Shown: piece after piece, positions 63,404-64,000 of the stretch | Numbering within the stretch: position 1 is the stretch's first letter | Layout of the letters: each line of letters opens with the position of its first letter | From: Cupriavidus pauculus | GTDB taxonomy: Bacteria > Pseudomonadota > Gammaproteobacteria > Burkholderiales > Burkholderiaceae | DNA: 64,000 nucleotides | Direction of reading: 5' to 3' | Assembly: GCF_022179805.1 (NCBI RefSeq) | Contig: NZ_BPUO01000004.1 | Span: 372,001 to 436,000, forward strand | The notes under the pieces: model-generated | The model's database searches: none | Seen by the model: only the letters and a program-made list of their open reading frames with translations | Told to the model about the DNA's origin: nothing | Made by a program: the position numbers and the translations under genes

Positions 63404-64000
63404 GTGCCGCCGCAATCGTCCCTCCTGAGGTCCATCTTCCCGAGCATCGTGTCGACCGGCGACATGGCGGATCGCGTGCGCCACCACGACTGGGCCCACA
63501 CGTCGCTGGGGCCGATGGCGGCATGGCCAGCCGGTGTGCGCGTGGCCATCAACAATCTGCTGTCGTCGCCGTTTCCGGCCTGCGCCTGTTTTGGCGACGC
63601 GCTGACGATGGTCTACAACGATGCCTTCGTCCCGATCCTGGCGAAGAAGCACCCCGCGCTGGGGCAGTCCTTCCAGCAGGTATGGGCCGAGGCCTGGGAG
63701 CACATCGGGCCGCTCGCGCGCGGCGCGCTGGCCGGCGAGACGGTGTTCATCAAGGATTTTCCGCTGACGACCAACCGCGACGGCCAGCCAGCGCAGGCGT
63801 TCTTCACGTTCAGCTACAGCCCGCTTCACGATGAGAACGGCGCCGTGATCGGCATGCTGGACACCGTGTTCGAGTCGACCGAAGCCGTGGCGGCGGGGCG
63901 CCGGCTGGAGGCGCGCGCGTCAATCCTCGAATACGAGGTGGTGCAGCAGACCGATGCGCGCCAGCAGGCCGAGCATGCGCTCCAGGAAGCCAGGAAGCTG
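63404..64000 (+). CDS. PAS-domain sensor, probably a hybrid histidine kinase (3' end outside window)
   Basis: The visible 199 residues hold a PAS-like domain typical of PAS hybrid kinases: HDWAHTSLGPMAAWPAGVRV, then MVYNDAFVPILAKKHPALG and VWAEAWEHIGPLA, followed by a coiled-coil (ARQQAEHALQEARKL). The start is uncertain: GTG 63404 has AGGA close by, ATG 63464 lacks a ribosome site, and ATG 63350 in the same frame would extend it. The kinase core must lie beyond the window. Confidence 0.75.
   Translation, partial: MPPQSSLLRSIFPSIVSTGDMADRVRHHDWAHTSLGPMAAWPAGVRVAINNLLSSPFPACACFGDALTMVYNDAFVPILAKKHPALGQSFQQVWAEAWEHIGPLARGALAGETVFIKDFPLTTNRDGQPAQAFFTFSYSPLHDENGAVIGMLDTVFESTEAVAAGRRLEARASILEYEVVQQTDARQQAEHALQEARKL

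Noticed and set aside
60109-63555. Long open frame antisense to the heavy-metal RND pump (over 1100 codons)
   Set aside because: It mirrors the RND coding frame, is His- and Gln-rich with no recognisable domain, and crosses a clear terminator. It is a typical GC-rich shadow frame.

Overview
The window is high-GC DNA with dense, often translationally coupled genes. Protein similarities, porin types and efflux families point to a beta-proteobacterium of the order Burkholderiales, most likely Cupriavidus or a close relative. That assignment is my inference from family resemblance, since no rRNA or tRNA gene is present. No CRISPR array, insertion sequence or prophage is visible. The window opens inside a LysR regulator gene and closes inside a PAS-type sensor gene.

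Region 1 (1-8.1 kb) is a benzoate/catechol module. A divergent CatM/BenM-like LysR regulator faces catA, then benABCD and the benzoate transporter benK, with a convergent porin. Benzoate enters through the outer membrane and BenK. It is dihydroxylated by BenABC, rearomatised to catechol by BenD and ring-opened by CatA. The muconate genes catB and catC are not in the window.

Region 2 (8.2-28.4 kb) is the most unusual part. It holds exported hydrolases (an epoxide-hydrolase-like enzyme with a 48-aa secreted partner, a Tat chloroperoxidase-like hydrolase and a YtcJ-type amidohydrolase), a YcaC-like hydrolase and PoxB. It also holds a DoxX-MFS-XapX-porin operon and a periplasmic cupin. Among them lie two closely paralogous FixJ-type response regulators and a roughly 1840-aa pseudokinase/ATPase/GAF/PAS/histidine kinase coded with a stand-alone receiver. 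Near-identical ATAC-N7-GTAT dyads occur in two of its intergenic regions. I read it as one stress- or xenobiotic-responsive regulon controlled by a phosphorelay.

Region 3 (28.4-38 kb) carries an Hsp70-like YegD, a 37-aa membrane peptide, a 2-dehydropantoate 2-reductase, and two c-di-GMP proteins (GGDEF-EAL and CSS-EAL). It ends with a P450 that has degenerate signature motifs plus an ABM-family monooxygenase, and a PHB-depolymerase-type esterase.

Region 4 (38-45.6 kb) is a sulfur-scavenging operon: two SfnB-like flavoproteins, an NtaA/DszA-type FMN monooxygenase and a MetQNI importer. A ferredoxin and YigZ pair lies upstream.

Region 5 (45.7-64 kb) has a Tat-exported PhoX phosphatase behind a Pho-box-like array, a DUF938 methyltransferase, a RES-type toxin-antitoxin pair and a TauE/SafE permease. 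It continues with an EmrAB/NodT-type tripartite drug-efflux operon, a CaiB/CitE-like CoA-ester pair and a CzcCBA-type heavy-metal RND operon, followed by the truncated sensor.
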